From positions 1 to 9,701 of the forward strand of contig JAKSCZ010000412.1 in NCBI GenBank assembly GCA_022360335.1: a stretch of DNA of 9,701 nt, read 5' to 3'. The position numbers and the translations under genes are program-made. Below, one piece after another: positions 1 through 7,562 of the stretch; position 1 is the first letter of the stretch; each line of letters starts with the position of its first letter. The notes below the pieces were generated by a model that saw only the letters and a list, made by a program, of their open reading frames with translations, did not search any database and was not told the origin of the DNA. Origin of the DNA: Pseudomonadota bacterium (GTDB lineage Bacteria; Pseudomonadota; Gammaproteobacteria; Steroidobacterales; Woeseiaceae).

Positions 1-1
1 G

Positions 2-1309
2 GCGATCGCGGACGTCGAGCGGCCTTCTTTGCTCTGCTGCAAGACGGTCATCGGCTACGGGGCGCCGAACAAGCAGGGCACGGCGTCCACACACGGGGCG
101 CCACTCGGCGACGCGGAGATCGCCGCGGCCCGCAGGCAACTCGGCTGGGATGCGGCGCCGTTCGACATCCCGGCCGGCATTGCAGCGGCCTGGGATGCGC
201 GGGAGCGCGGCACCGCCGAGGAGAATGCCTGGAACGCGGCGTTCGCGGCCTACGACGCCGAACACCCGGAACTCGCCGCGGAATTTGCGCGCCGCATGAC
301 CGGCAAGCTGCCGCGCGGCTGGTGCCGGCACGCCGATGCCGCGATCGCCGAGATCGATGCGGAGGCCGCCGATATGGCGACGCGCAAAGCCTCGCTGCGG
401 GCGTTGAACGCATTTGCACCGTTCCTGCCCGAGATGGCGGGCGGTTCGGCCGATCTGACGGGCTCCAACCTGACGAAGCACGACGGCTCCACGCCGATCT
501 CGCGGAGCGATGCGTCGGGCAACTACGTCTGGTTCGGCGTGCGCGAGTTCGGCATGACGGCGATCTGCAACGGTATGGGCCTGCACGGCGGCTTCATCCC
601 GTACTCGGGCACGTTCCTGACGTTCTCGGACTATTCGCGCAATGCGTTGCGCATGGCCGCGCTGGCGGGCATCCGGAACATCCAGGTCTTCACGCACGAT
701 TCCATCGGTCTCGGCGAAGACGGTCCCACGCACCAGCCCGTCGAGCACATCGCCAGCTTGCGCCTGATGCCGAACATGAGCGTATGGCGGCCCTGCGACA
801 CGGTCGAGACGGCCGTCGCCTGGCGCTGCGCGCTCGAGAACGACACGGGTCCGACCAGCCTCGTACTGACGCGCCAGGGCGTGCCGCACCAAAATCGTGC
901 AGCACAACAGATCGCCGACATCGCGCGTGGCGGATACGTATTGAAGGACTGCGACGGCATGCCGGATATTCTGCTCATCGCGACGGGCTCGGAAGTTTCA
1001 TTGGCAATCGAGGCCGCCGAGGCGCTGGGAGGCGACGGCGTCAGGGCGCGCGTCGTGTCACTGCCGAGTACCGACGTATTCGATGCGCAGGATGCGGACT
1101 ATCGCGAATCGGTGTTGCCGGCAGCCGTGACGGCGCGCGTTGCAGTCGAGGCGGGCGTCACCGACGGCTGGTGGCGCTACGTCGGACCGCAGGGACGTGT
1201 CATCGGCCTCGATCGCTTCGGCGAGTCGGCGCCGGCGGGCGAGCTGTTTGAACACTTCGGCTTCACGACGGACAACGTCGTCGCCGCCGTGAAAGAGCTA
1301 CTGAATTAA
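2..1309 (+). CDS. tkt: Transketolase, 3' part (5' end outside window)
   Basis: Transketolase is a thiamine-diphosphate enzyme that moves two-carbon units between sugar phosphates in the non-oxidative pentose phosphate pathway. The frame is open from the first full codon at position 2, so the gene starts upstream; a TTG at 29 is internal. There are 435 visible residues. The first part matches the end of the diphosphate-binding domain (KTVIGYGAPNKQGT, then THGAPLG with an active-site His at codon 31). The pyrimidine-binding domain follows, with GGSADLTGSN (codons 147-156), FGVREFGM with the cofactor-activating Glu at codon 182, and DSIGLGEDGPTHQPVE with His at codon 244. The C-terminal domain contains ATGSEVSLA. 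Codons 182 and 244 line up with Glu411 and His473 of the E. coli enzyme at the same offset, so about 229 residues are missing and the visible part appears intact. It lies 18 bp before gap and is probably cotranscribed with it. Confidence 0.97.
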   Translation, partial: AIADVERPSLLCCKTVIGYGAPNKQGTASTHGAPLGDAEIAAARRQLGWDAAPFDIPAGIAAAWDARERGTAEENAWNAAFAAYDAEHPELAAEFARRMTGKLPRGWCRHADAAIAEIDAEAADMATRKASLRALNAFAPFLPEMAGGSADLTGSNLTKHDGSTPISRSDASGNYVWFGVREFGMTAICNGMGLHGGFIPYSGTFLTFSDYSRNALRMAALAGIRNIQVFTHDSIGLGEDGPTHQPVEHIASLRLMPNMSVWRPCDTVETAVAWRCALENDTGPTSLVLTRQGVPHQNRAAQQIADIARGGYVLKDCDGMPDILLIATGSEVSLAIEAAEALGGDGVRARVVSLPSTDVFDAQDADYRESVLPAAVTARVAVEAGVTDGWWRYVGPQGRVIGLDRFGESAPAGELFEHFGFTTDNVVAAVKELLN

Positions 1310-1314
1310 TTACC

Positions 1315-1319
1315 GGAGA
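1315..1319 (+). promoter_or_regulatory. Ribosome binding site of gap
   Basis: GGAGA lies 8 bases before the ATG at 1328, in the 18-bp gap after the tkt stop. It is the clearest Shine-Dalgarno sequence in the window and supports the gap start. The other genes here have weaker sites or none. Confidence 0.65.
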
Positions 1320-1327
1320 AAACGAGC

Positions 1328-2338
1328 ATGGCAATCAAGATTGGTATCAACGGGTACGGCCGCATCGGCCGCAACATCGTGCGCGCTATCCACGAATACG
1401 GCCGCGGCGGCGAATTCGACGTCGTCGCGCTCAACGATCTGGGCGCACCGGAAACGAATGCGCACCTGACGCGCTACGATACGGCGCACGGTCCGTTCGA
1501 CGGCACGGTCGAAGTCGACGGCGGCGACATCGTCGTCAACGGCGATCGCATCAAGGTCTTCTCCGAGCGCGATCCGGCCAAGCTCCCCTGGGCCGATCTC
1601 GGCGTCGAGGTCGTGTTCGAGTGCACCGGCCTGTTCCGCACGGCGGAAACGGCCGGTCAGCACATCGCAGGCGGTGCGAAGAAAGTCATCATCTCTGCAC
1701 CGGGCGGTGCGGGCGTCGAGAAGACGATCGTGTACGGCGTCAACGACGATATCCTCGAAGCCTCGGACCAGGTCATCTCGAATGCCTCGTGCACGACGAA
1801 CTGTCTGGCGCCGCTCGTCAAGCCGCTGCACGAGAAGATCGGCGTCAGGCACGGCATCATGACGACGATCCACGCCTACACGAACGACCAGGTTCTGACC
1901 GACGTCTACCACAAAGACCTCCGGCGCGCTCGCTCGGGCACGATGTCGCAGATTCCGACGAGCACGGGCGCCGCCAAGGCGGTCGGTCTCGTATTGCCCG
2001 AACTCAACGGCAAGCTCGACGGATTCTCGATGCGCGTTCCGACGATCAACGTTTCGGCCGTCGACCTGACCTTCGTTGCCAACCGCGAGACGTCGATCGA
2101 CGAGATCAACGACATCCTGCGCGGGGCCTCGGAAGGCGAACTCAAGGGCATCCTGGATTACAACGAAGAGCCGCTCGTTTCGATCGACTTCAACCACAAT
2201 CCGGCGTCGTCGACCTACGATTCGACGCTGACCAAGGTCATCGACGGCACCTGCGTCAAGGTGATCGCGTGGTACGACAACGAGTGGGGCTTCTCGAACC
2301 GGATGCTCGACACGGCCGTCGCGCTCGTGAACGCATAA
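1328..2338 (+). CDS. gap: Type I glyceraldehyde-3-phosphate dehydrogenase
   Basis: This cytoplasmic enzyme oxidises and phosphorylates glyceraldehyde-3-phosphate to 1,3-bisphosphoglycerate, reducing NAD(P). At 336 residues it is the usual family length. The N-terminal Rossmann motif INGYGRIGR is at residues 7-15. Asp37 in ALNDL sits where NAD-preferring enzymes keep an acidic residue for the adenosine ribose, so NAD use is likely but not proven. The catalytic loop SNASCTTNCLAP carries the nucleophile Cys155, and HAYTNDQ carries the base His182. The C-terminal signature WYDNEWGFSNR is present. The HAYTNDQVLTDVYHKDLRRAR stretch is of the kind common in proteobacterial Gap proteins outside the enteric GapA group (from memory of the family). 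It is followed 21 bp later by pgk, whose enzyme uses its product. Nothing suggests a truncation or frameshift. Confidence 0.98.
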   Translation: MAIKIGINGYGRIGRNIVRAIHEYGRGGEFDVVALNDLGAPETNAHLTRYDTAHGPFDGTVEVDGGDIVVNGDRIKVFSERDPAKLPWADLGVEVVFECTGLFRTAETAGQHIAGGAKKVIISAPGGAGVEKTIVYGVNDDILEASDQVISNASCTTNCLAPLVKPLHEKIGVRHGIMTTIHAYTNDQVLTDVYHKDLRRARSGTMSQIPTSTGAAKAVGLVLPELNGKLDGFSMRVPTINVSAVDLTFVANRETSIDEINDILRGASEGELKGILDYNEEPLVSIDFNHNPASSTYDSTLTKVIDGTCVKVIAWYDNEWGFSNRMLDTAVALVNA

Positions 2339-2359
2339 TTCGTCACACGGGATAAGGGC

Positions 2360-3532
2360 ATGGCCATCATCAGGATGTCCGACGTCGAGCTGTCGGGCAA
2401 GCGCGTCCTCGTTCGCGAGGATCTCAACGTTCCCGTCGCCGACGGGGTAGTGACGAGCGATGCCCGCATCCGGGCCGCCCTGCCGACGATCAGGGCGGCG
2501 CTGGAAGCAGGCGCCGCCGTCATGGTCATGTCGCATCTCGGCCGGCCGACCGAGGGCCGGCCCGAGGACAAGTTCTCGCTGCGGCCCGTCGCCGATCGTA
2601 TCGGCGGCCTGCTCGATCGCGACGTCCCCCTCGTGAGGGACTGGATCGACGGCGTCGAGGTGGAGCCCGGCCAGCTCGTGCTCCTCGAGAACGTTCGCTT
2701 CCTCGCCGGCGAGAAGCAATGCGACGAAGGACTGGCGAAGAAGATGGCGGCGCTTTGCGACGTCTACGTCATGGACGCGTTCGGCACCGCACACCGGGCG
2801 CAGGCCAGCACCTACGGCGTCGGCGAGCACGCACCGGTCGCGTGCGCCGGCCCGCTGCTGGCCGGCGAACTCGAGGCGCTCGCGAGGGCGCTCGACAGTC
2901 CCGCCCGTCCGTTCGTCGCCATCGTCGGCGGTTCCAAGGTCTCGACCAAGCTGCACGTGCTCGACGCCCTTGCCGAGAAGGTCGATACCCTGATCGTCGG
3001 GGGCGGCATAGCGAATACCTTTATCGCTGCCGACGGCCACAACGTCGGCAAGTCGCTGCACGAGGCCGACATGCTGGACTCGGCGCGCGAGCTCGCCGCC
3101 GGCCGCGACGGCCGGGCGGACATCCCCGTCCCGCGCGACGTGGTCTGCGCCGACGCTTTCTCGGCCGACGCGAATGCGACGACCCGGTCCGTCGATGCCG
3201 TCGCGGACGACGAGATGATCCTCGACGTCGGCCCCGAGACGGCGGCGCACTTTGCGGGCATCCTCGGGAGCGCCGGCACGATCATCTGGAACGGTCCGGT
3301 GGGTGTCTTCGAGTTCGATAAATTCGGTGGCGGTACCCGGGTGCTGGCCGAGGCGATTGCCGCCAGCGATGCGTTTTCAGTCGCGGGCGGCGGCGACACG
3401 CTGGCCGCGATCGACAAGTACGGCGTCCGCGAGAGGATTTCCTACATCTCGACCGGCGGCGGCGCATTCTTAGAGTTCGTCGAGGGCAAGAAACTGCCCG
3501 CCGTCGAGATGCTCGAACGCCGCGGCAAATAG
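2360..3532 (+). CDS. pgk: Phosphoglycerate kinase
   Basis: Phosphoglycerate kinase transfers the acyl phosphate of 1,3-bisphosphoglycerate to ADP, giving ATP and 3-phosphoglycerate in the cytoplasm. At 390 residues it is full length for bacteria. The N-terminal substrate-binding half shows LVREDLNVPV, MSHLGRPTEG, LLENVRF and DAFGTAHRAQAST. The nucleotide-binding half shows GGSKVSTKLHVLDAL, GGGIANTF, WNGPVGVFE and the glycine-rich SVAGGGDTLAAI followed by STGGGAFLEF. The ATG at 2360 gives a normal N-terminus, and only a weak purine-rich stretch (around 2349-2356) precedes it, so translation may depend on gap upstream. The TAG stop at 3530-3532 touches the 71-bp inverted repeat with no base between them. 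The C-terminus (KKLPAVEMLERRGK) is normal, so the repeat has not shortened the enzyme noticeably. Confidence 0.98.
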   Translation: MAIIRMSDVELSGKRVLVREDLNVPVADGVVTSDARIRAALPTIRAALEAGAAVMVMSHLGRPTEGRPEDKFSLRPVADRIGGLLDRDVPLVRDWIDGVEVEPGQLVLLENVRFLAGEKQCDEGLAKKMAALCDVYVMDAFGTAHRAQASTYGVGEHAPVACAGPLLAGELEALARALDSPARPFVAIVGGSKVSTKLHVLDALAEKVDTLIVGGGIANTFIAADGHNVGKSLHEADMLDSARELAAGRDGRADIPVPRDVVCADAFSADANATTRSVDAVADDEMILDVGPETAAHFAGILGSAGTIIWNGPVGVFEFDKFGGGTRVLAEAIAASDAFSVAGGGDTLAAIDKYGVRERISYISTGGGAFLEFVEGKKLPAVEMLERRGK

Positions 3533-3603
3533 GGTGCCAGTCACCTTATATCCAGTCTAAAGGTGACTGGCACCTTTAGACTGGATATAAGGTGACTGGC
3601 ACC
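3533..3603. repeat. 71-bp compound inverted repeat after pgk
   Basis: The order is A-X-a-x-a. A is GGTGCCAGTCACC (3533-3545) and X is TTATATCCAGTCTAAA (3546-3561). The unit a, GGTGACTGGCACC (3562-3574), is the exact reverse complement of A. The unit x (3575-3590) is the exact reverse complement of X, and a second copy of a is at 3591-3603. The outer arms 3533-3561 and 3575-3603 are therefore a perfect 29-bp inverted repeat around a 13-bp centre, and that centre copies the outer ends. Each 13-mer also has complementary tips (GGTG/CACC). As RNA this would form a very strong hairpin. No T-tract follows, so it is not a textbook intrinsic terminator. It resembles an intergenic repeat-family member (REP/BIME-like or a miniature element). 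I cannot name the family from the sequence alone. Confidence 0.95.
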
Positions 3604-3701
3604 AAATTACGCCCATCGCCCGACGGCTACACATAGCGGCGAAACGTTACGGCGATAATACCGCTGAGCCGCAAATGCGGGCCACTGACGCGACGAAGCT
3701 G

Positions 3702-3710
3702 TGCAATAAT
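3702..3710 (+). promoter_or_regulatory. Candidate extended -10 of pykA (possibly leaderless)
   Basis: TGCAATAAT fits the extended -10 pattern TGn plus a TATAAT-like hexamer (AATAAT, 3705-3710). Its 3' end is 7 bases before the ATG at 3718, about the usual distance to a transcription start, so the transcript could begin at or next to the start codon. No convincing -35 box is seen 16-18 bp upstream, and there is no Shine-Dalgarno sequence before the ATG. An alternative -10-like GATAAT is at 3654-3659, also without a good -35. The rest of 3604-3701 holds only a short 5-bp-stem hairpin (3669-3680) and nothing else I can support. Confidence 0.35.
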
Positions 3711-3717
3711 CGCGCGC

Positions 3718-5160
3718 ATGCTGAGACGCACCAAGATCGTCGCCACGCTGGGACCGGCGTCGGAGCGACCGAAGACGCTGCGCAAGATGATCAAATCGGG
3801 CCTCGACGTCGCGCGCCTGAACTTCTCTCACGGCAGCGCCGACGAGCATCGCCAGCGCACCCGGCGCCTGCGCAAGGCGGCCGAGGACTGCGGCCGCGAC
3901 GTCGGCCTCCTCGGCGACCTGCAGGGACCGAAGATCCGCGTCATGCGGTTCAAGCGGGGCAGCGTGCGCCTGTCCTCGGGCGATGCGTTCTTCCTCGACA
4001 GTACGCTGGGCCTCAACGACGGTAGCGGGAAAGGCGTCGGCGTCGCGCTCGAGACCTTGCACCGGGACGTGAGTCCGGGCGACACGCTGCTGCTCAACGA
4101 CGGCCTGATCTCGCTGCACGTCGACAGCATCGACGGCACCCGGATCCACACGACCGTCGTCGACGGCGGCATCCTGTCCGACCACAAGGGTATCAACCTC
4201 AAGGGCGGCGGACTGTCGGCGCCGGCCCTGACGAACGTGGATCGCGAGAACATCAAGCTCGCGGCCGAGCTCGGCATCGACTTCCTGGCCGTCTCGTTCG
4301 TGCGCAGCGGCGACGACATCGAGGAGGCGCGCCGGCTGTTCGAACAGGCGGGCGGGACCGGGCAGATCGTCGCGAAGATCGAGCGCACGGAGGCCGTCGA
4401 GAACATCGATTCGATCATCGCCGCGGCCGACGTCGTCATGGTCGCGCGCGGCGACCTCGGCGTCGAGATGGGCTACGCCGGACTGACGGGTATCCAGAAA
4501 GGGCTGATCCGAAAGACGCGCAAGGCGCACAAGATCGTCATCACGGCGACGCAGATGATGGAATCGATGATCGAGAACCCGATACCGACGCGCGCCGAGG
4601 TCTCGGACGTCGCGAATGCCGTCATAGACGGCACCGACGCCGTCATGCTGTCGGGTGAAACCGCCGTCGGCAACCATCCGAACAAGGCGATCAAAGCCAT
4701 GGCGTCGGTTTGCATCGGCGCCGAGAAATACCAGTTGCCGCATGCCTCGCCGCAGCACGTTCGGGACGACTTCAGCCGTGTCGATCAGGCGATCGCCATG
4801 GCGACGATGTACACGGCCAACCACCTCTCCGTGAAAGCCATCATTGCGATGACCGAGTCGGGGTCCACGGCACGCTGGATGTCCCGGGTGCGCTCGGATA
4901 TCCCGATCTACGCACTGACGCCGCACGCAGCGACCAGCCGCCGCGTCTGTCTGTACCGCGGCGTCTACCCGGTCGAGTTCGATATCGACGCGTCCCATGC
5001 AATCGATCTCGGCAAGCTCTACCAGGAAATCTTCAACGCGTTGCTTCGCGACGGATTGGTCCGTCCCGCCGACCTCGTTATCATTACCAAGGGCGATCTC
5101 ACCGGCGTAACGGGCAGCACCAATGCGATGAAGATACTCACAGTGACGGAACCGGCATGA
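3718..5160 (+). CDS. pykA: Pyruvate kinase, PykA type
   Basis: Pyruvate kinase converts phosphoenolpyruvate and ADP to pyruvate and ATP, the last step of glycolysis. It has 480 residues, the same length I recall for E. coli PykA. The N-terminus RRTKIVATLGPAS and GLDVARLNFSHG fix the ATG at 3718. The barrel shows LGDLQGPKIRV, KGINLKGGGLSAPALT, AVSFVRSGDDI, IVAKIERTEA (Lys220, metal ligand Glu222), VARGDLGVEMG (Asp246) and ATQMMESM (Thr278). The C-terminal regulatory domain ends in GSTNAMKILTV. In GPKIR, Lys72 replaces the Glu found in potassium-dependent enzymes. In this family that change marks potassium-independent, PykA-like enzymes, so the type call is inference from known family behaviour. 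The gene is set off from pgk by the inverted repeat and overlaps the next gene by 4 bp. No Shine-Dalgarno sequence precedes it. Confidence 0.97.
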   Translation: MLRRTKIVATLGPASERPKTLRKMIKSGLDVARLNFSHGSADEHRQRTRRLRKAAEDCGRDVGLLGDLQGPKIRVMRFKRGSVRLSSGDAFFLDSTLGLNDGSGKGVGVALETLHRDVSPGDTLLLNDGLISLHVDSIDGTRIHTTVVDGGILSDHKGINLKGGGLSAPALTNVDRENIKLAAELGIDFLAVSFVRSGDDIEEARRLFEQAGGTGQIVAKIERTEAVENIDSIIAAADVVMVARGDLGVEMGYAGLTGIQKGLIRKTRKAHKIVITATQMMESMIENPIPTRAEVSDVANAVIDGTDAVMLSGETAVGNHPNKAIKAMASVCIGAEKYQLPHASPQHVRDDFSRVDQAIAMATMYTANHLSVKAIIAMTESGSTARWMSRVRSDIPIYALTPHAATSRRVCLYRGVYPVEFDIDASHAIDLGKLYQEIFNALLRDGLVRPADLVIITKGDLTGVTGSTNAMKILTVTEPA

Positions 5161-7523
5161 AGAAGACCCTGCTGCGCCTGTCCGGCGGCCTCGTCGCCCT
5201 CATCGTCCTGCTGGCAGCCGCCGTCTGGATCGTGCTGCGCGCGAGTCTGCCCGATCTCGACGGTGACGTGACCGTGGCCGGTATCGCCGGCGTCGCGACG
5301 ATCGCCCGGGACGCCAACGGCGTGCCCGAGATTACGGCCACGAACCGCGACGACCTCGCGTTCGCGACGGGGTTTGCTCACGGCCAGGACCGCTTCTTCC
5401 AGATGGACCTGATACGGCGGCAGTCCGCCGGCGAGCTGTCGGAACTGGTCGGCGCCGCGGCGATCGAGGCGGACAAGCGCAATCGCCTGCACCGCTTCCG
5501 CGACCGGGCGCAGGCCGTATTCGATGCGGCATCGCCCGGGGAGCGGGCGCTGATGCAAGCCTATGCCGCGGGCGTCAATGCCGGCGTCGCCTCGCTCGGC
5601 GCGCGGCCGTTCGAGTATTTTCTCCTCGGCGCCGAGCCGCAGCCGTGGACGGCCGCCGATTCCCTGCTGGCGGTGTACACGATGTACCTGCAGCTGAACG
5701 ACTCGCGCGCGAGCAAGGAAATCCGCCGCGGTCTCGCGCAGCGCGTCCTCCCGGCCGACGTGTACGCGTTCATGTACCCGCAGGGGACGACCTGGGATGC
5801 GCCGATCATGGGCGAGGCGCGCGAGCCGGCGCCGATCCCGCCGGCGGACGTCTTCTCGCTGCGCGACGTCAGCGACGAGGCGCCGCCCGCCGCCGAGTAC
5901 GGCCGTTATCCGCTGCGCGGCAGCAACAACTGGGCCGTCTCGGGCTCCCTGACGCCCACGGGCCGCGCCCTCGTGTCGAACGACATGCATCTGGGCCACG
6001 GGGTGCCGAACATCTGGTACAGGGCGAGGCTCCGGGTCGAGGGCGAAAACCCGGTCGACGTGGCGGGCGTGACGCTGCCGGGCACGCCGTTCGTCATCAG
6101 CGGCAGCAATTCGCACGTGGCCTGGGCTTACACGAACAGTTACGGGGACTGGACCGACGCCGTAGTCCTCAGGCCGGGCACGTCGCCCGATACCTACGTC
6201 ACGCCCGAAGGCGACCGCGCGTTCGCCGTTCACGTCGAGACGATCCGCGTCAAGGATGCCGATCCCGTCGAATATGAGGTTCGCGAGACGATCTGGGGGC
6301 CCGTCGTCGATGACGCCGGATATCCGGACGGCGAGATCGCCGTCAGCTGGATCGGCCACAAGCCCGAAGGGGTCAATCTCGGCCTGCTGCGCCTGGAGAA
6401 GGCGCGGTCCGTCACCGAAGCGCTCGACATCGCCAATACCATCGGCATGCCGCCGCAGAACTTCGTTGCCGGCGACGCGGGCGGCAACATCGGCTGGACG
6501 ATCGCGGGCAGTATCCCGCGCAAGCGCGACTTCGACCCGATGCTGCCGGGCGACTGGAGCGAGGCGCACGGCTGGCTGGGATGGCTCGAGCCGCACGAAT
6601 ACCCGCGCATCGTCAATCCTCCGAGCGGACGTATCTGGACGGCAAACGCTCGCGTCGTCGACGCCGATGCGCTGCGCCTGATCGGCGACGGCGGCTACGA
6701 TCTCGGCGCGCGCGCGCGACAGATCCGGGACGCCCTGTTCGCACAGGACACGTTTACGCCCCTGGATATGCTGGCGATCCAGTTCGACGACAGGGCCGTG
6801 TTCCTGTCGCGCTGGCGCGACCTGCTTCTCGAGGTGCTCGGAGAGGATGCTGTTGCCGGAAGAGAAGACCTCGCCGAGTACCGCCGGCTCGTCGAGGCGT
6901 GGATCCCGCGCGCCTCGCCCGAGTCCGTCGGCTACCGGCTCGTCCGTGCGTTCCGGCTCGAAGTCGAACAACGCCTGTTCCACGCGATGATGGCGCCCGT
7001 GCGCGAGATCCATGGCGACGACGTTCGCCTGCGCCGCAGCAACCAGTTCGAAGGACCGCTGTGGTCGCTCGTGACGGAGCGGCCGATGCACCTCCTGCCG
7101 GGCGGCTACGAGAGCTGGCAGGACCTCATGATCGGCGCCGTCGAGGAGAACATTGCGTATTTCGCCGCGAACTTCGAGGGTCCGCTCTCCGCGCGCACCT
7201 GGGGAGAACGCAATACGGCGTCGATTCGCCATCCGTTGAGCGGCAGCATTCCCGCGCTGGCGCCTTATCTCGACATGCCGGCCGAGCCGCTGAGCGGCGA
7301 CCTGGACATGCCCAAGGCACAGGGGCCGGCATTCGGTGCGTCACAGCGCTACGCCGTCTACCCGGGCGATGAAGCCGCCGGCATCATGCACATGCCGGCG
7401 GGCCAGAGCGGCCATCCGCTGTCCGATTTCTATGCGCGCGGCCACGACGCCTGGGTCCGCGGCGAGCCCGGTGCGTTCCTGCCCGGCGAAGCCGTCCACA
7501 CACTGACGCTGGTCCCCGAGTAG
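5157..7523 (+). CDS. Penicillin acylase family (S45) N-terminal-nucleophile amidase
   Basis: This 788-residue protein belongs to the penicillin/cephalosporin/acyl-homoserine-lactone acylase family, whose precursors cut themselves into alpha and beta chains. Residues 1-9 are basic and about 10-27 are hydrophobic (signal peptide or membrane anchor), then SLPDLDG, so it acts outside the cytoplasmic membrane. The alpha region has RDANGVPEI and GFAHGQDRFFQMDLIRRQSAGELSEL. Self-cleavage is expected between Gly255 and Ser256 in LRGSNNWAVSGS, making Ser256 the nucleophile at the head of a beta chain of about 533 residues. NDMHL puts His at beta 23, as in cephalosporin and lactone acylases, where E. 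coli penicillin G acylase has Gln. TANAR has Asn at beta 242, near the oxyanion Asn241 of penicillin acylase. The ATG at 5157 overlaps the pykA stop (ATGA) after a weak GGAA site; the frame is open back to 4710, but that part is inside pykA. The substrate is unknown. Confidence 0.93.
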   Translation: MKKTLLRLSGGLVALIVLLAAAVWIVLRASLPDLDGDVTVAGIAGVATIARDANGVPEITATNRDDLAFATGFAHGQDRFFQMDLIRRQSAGELSELVGAAAIEADKRNRLHRFRDRAQAVFDAASPGERALMQAYAAGVNAGVASLGARPFEYFLLGAEPQPWTAADSLLAVYTMYLQLNDSRASKEIRRGLAQRVLPADVYAFMYPQGTTWDAPIMGEAREPAPIPPADVFSLRDVSDEAPPAAEYGRYPLRGSNNWAVSGSLTPTGRALVSNDMHLGHGVPNIWYRARLRVEGENPVDVAGVTLPGTPFVISGSNSHVAWAYTNSYGDWTDAVVLRPGTSPDTYVTPEGDRAFAVHVETIRVKDADPVEYEVRETIWGPVVDDAGYPDGEIAVSWIGHKPEGVNLGLLRLEKARSVTEALDIANTIGMPPQNFVAGDAGGNIGWTIAGSIPRKRDFDPMLPGDWSEAHGWLGWLEPHEYPRIVNPPSGRIWTANARVVDADALRLIGDGGYDLGARARQIRDALFAQDTFTPLDMLAIQFDDRAVFLSRWRDLLLEVLGEDAVAGREDLAEYRRLVEAWIPRASPESVGYRLVRAFRLEVEQRLFHAMMAPVREIHGDDVRLRRSNQFEGPLWSLVTERPMHLLPGGYESWQDLMIGAVEENIAYFAANFEGPLSARTWGERNTASIRHPLSGSIPALAPYLDMPAEPLSGDLDMPKAQGPAFGASQRYAVYPGDEAAGIMHMPAGQSGHPLSDFYARGHDAWVRGEPGAFLPGEAVHTLTLVPE

Positions 7524-7532
7524 GGGTACACT
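7503..7532 (+). promoter_or_regulatory. Possible promoter of the MoxR/VWA pair
   Basis: CTGACG (7503-7508) and TACACT (7527-7532) are separated by 18 bp. Each matches four of six bases of the sigma-70 consensus. The pair straddles the end of the acylase gene, 30 bp before the next ATG. It is a weak call, and the 39-bp gap would also permit readthrough from upstream. I see no terminator in the gap. Confidence 0.25.
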
Positions 7533-7562
7533 GGTCGGCCGGGAAGCGGCGCGGATTCGAGC

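Noticed and set aside
1310..3250. 646-codon open frame on the minus strand across gap and pgk
   Set aside because: It lies wholly opposite two well-conserved genes. Its translation is Arg/Asp/Val-rich with no family motif, which is what a high-GC codon bias produces on the antisense strand.
3575..3620. Classical rho-independent terminator at the 71-bp repeat
   Set aside because: The stem is ample, but the bases after it (ACCAAATTACGCC) lack a T-run, and the reverse orientation runs into the pgk coding end. It was kept as a repeat with possible terminator effect only.
3669..3680. Small hairpin CCGCA-AA-TGCGG before pykA
   Set aside because: A 5-bp stem with a 2-nt loop and no T-tract is common by chance in high-GC DNA. 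There is not enough to call an operator or terminator.
3607..4998. 463-codon minus-strand frame across pykA, and similar frames at 7341-8417 and 8260-9405
   Set aside because: All are opposite clear genes, with compositionally skewed products and no motifs.
4710..5156. Upstream extension of the acylase frame into pykA
   Set aside because: The translated part is Arg-rich shadow sequence of pykA. A normal signal-anchor N-terminus begins at the ATG at 5157.
5019..7232. 737-codon open frame on the minus strand across the acylase gene
   Set aside because: It has the same antisense bias effect: low-complexity composition, no recognisable domain and no start signal. The plus-strand acylase has catalytic motifs throughout.
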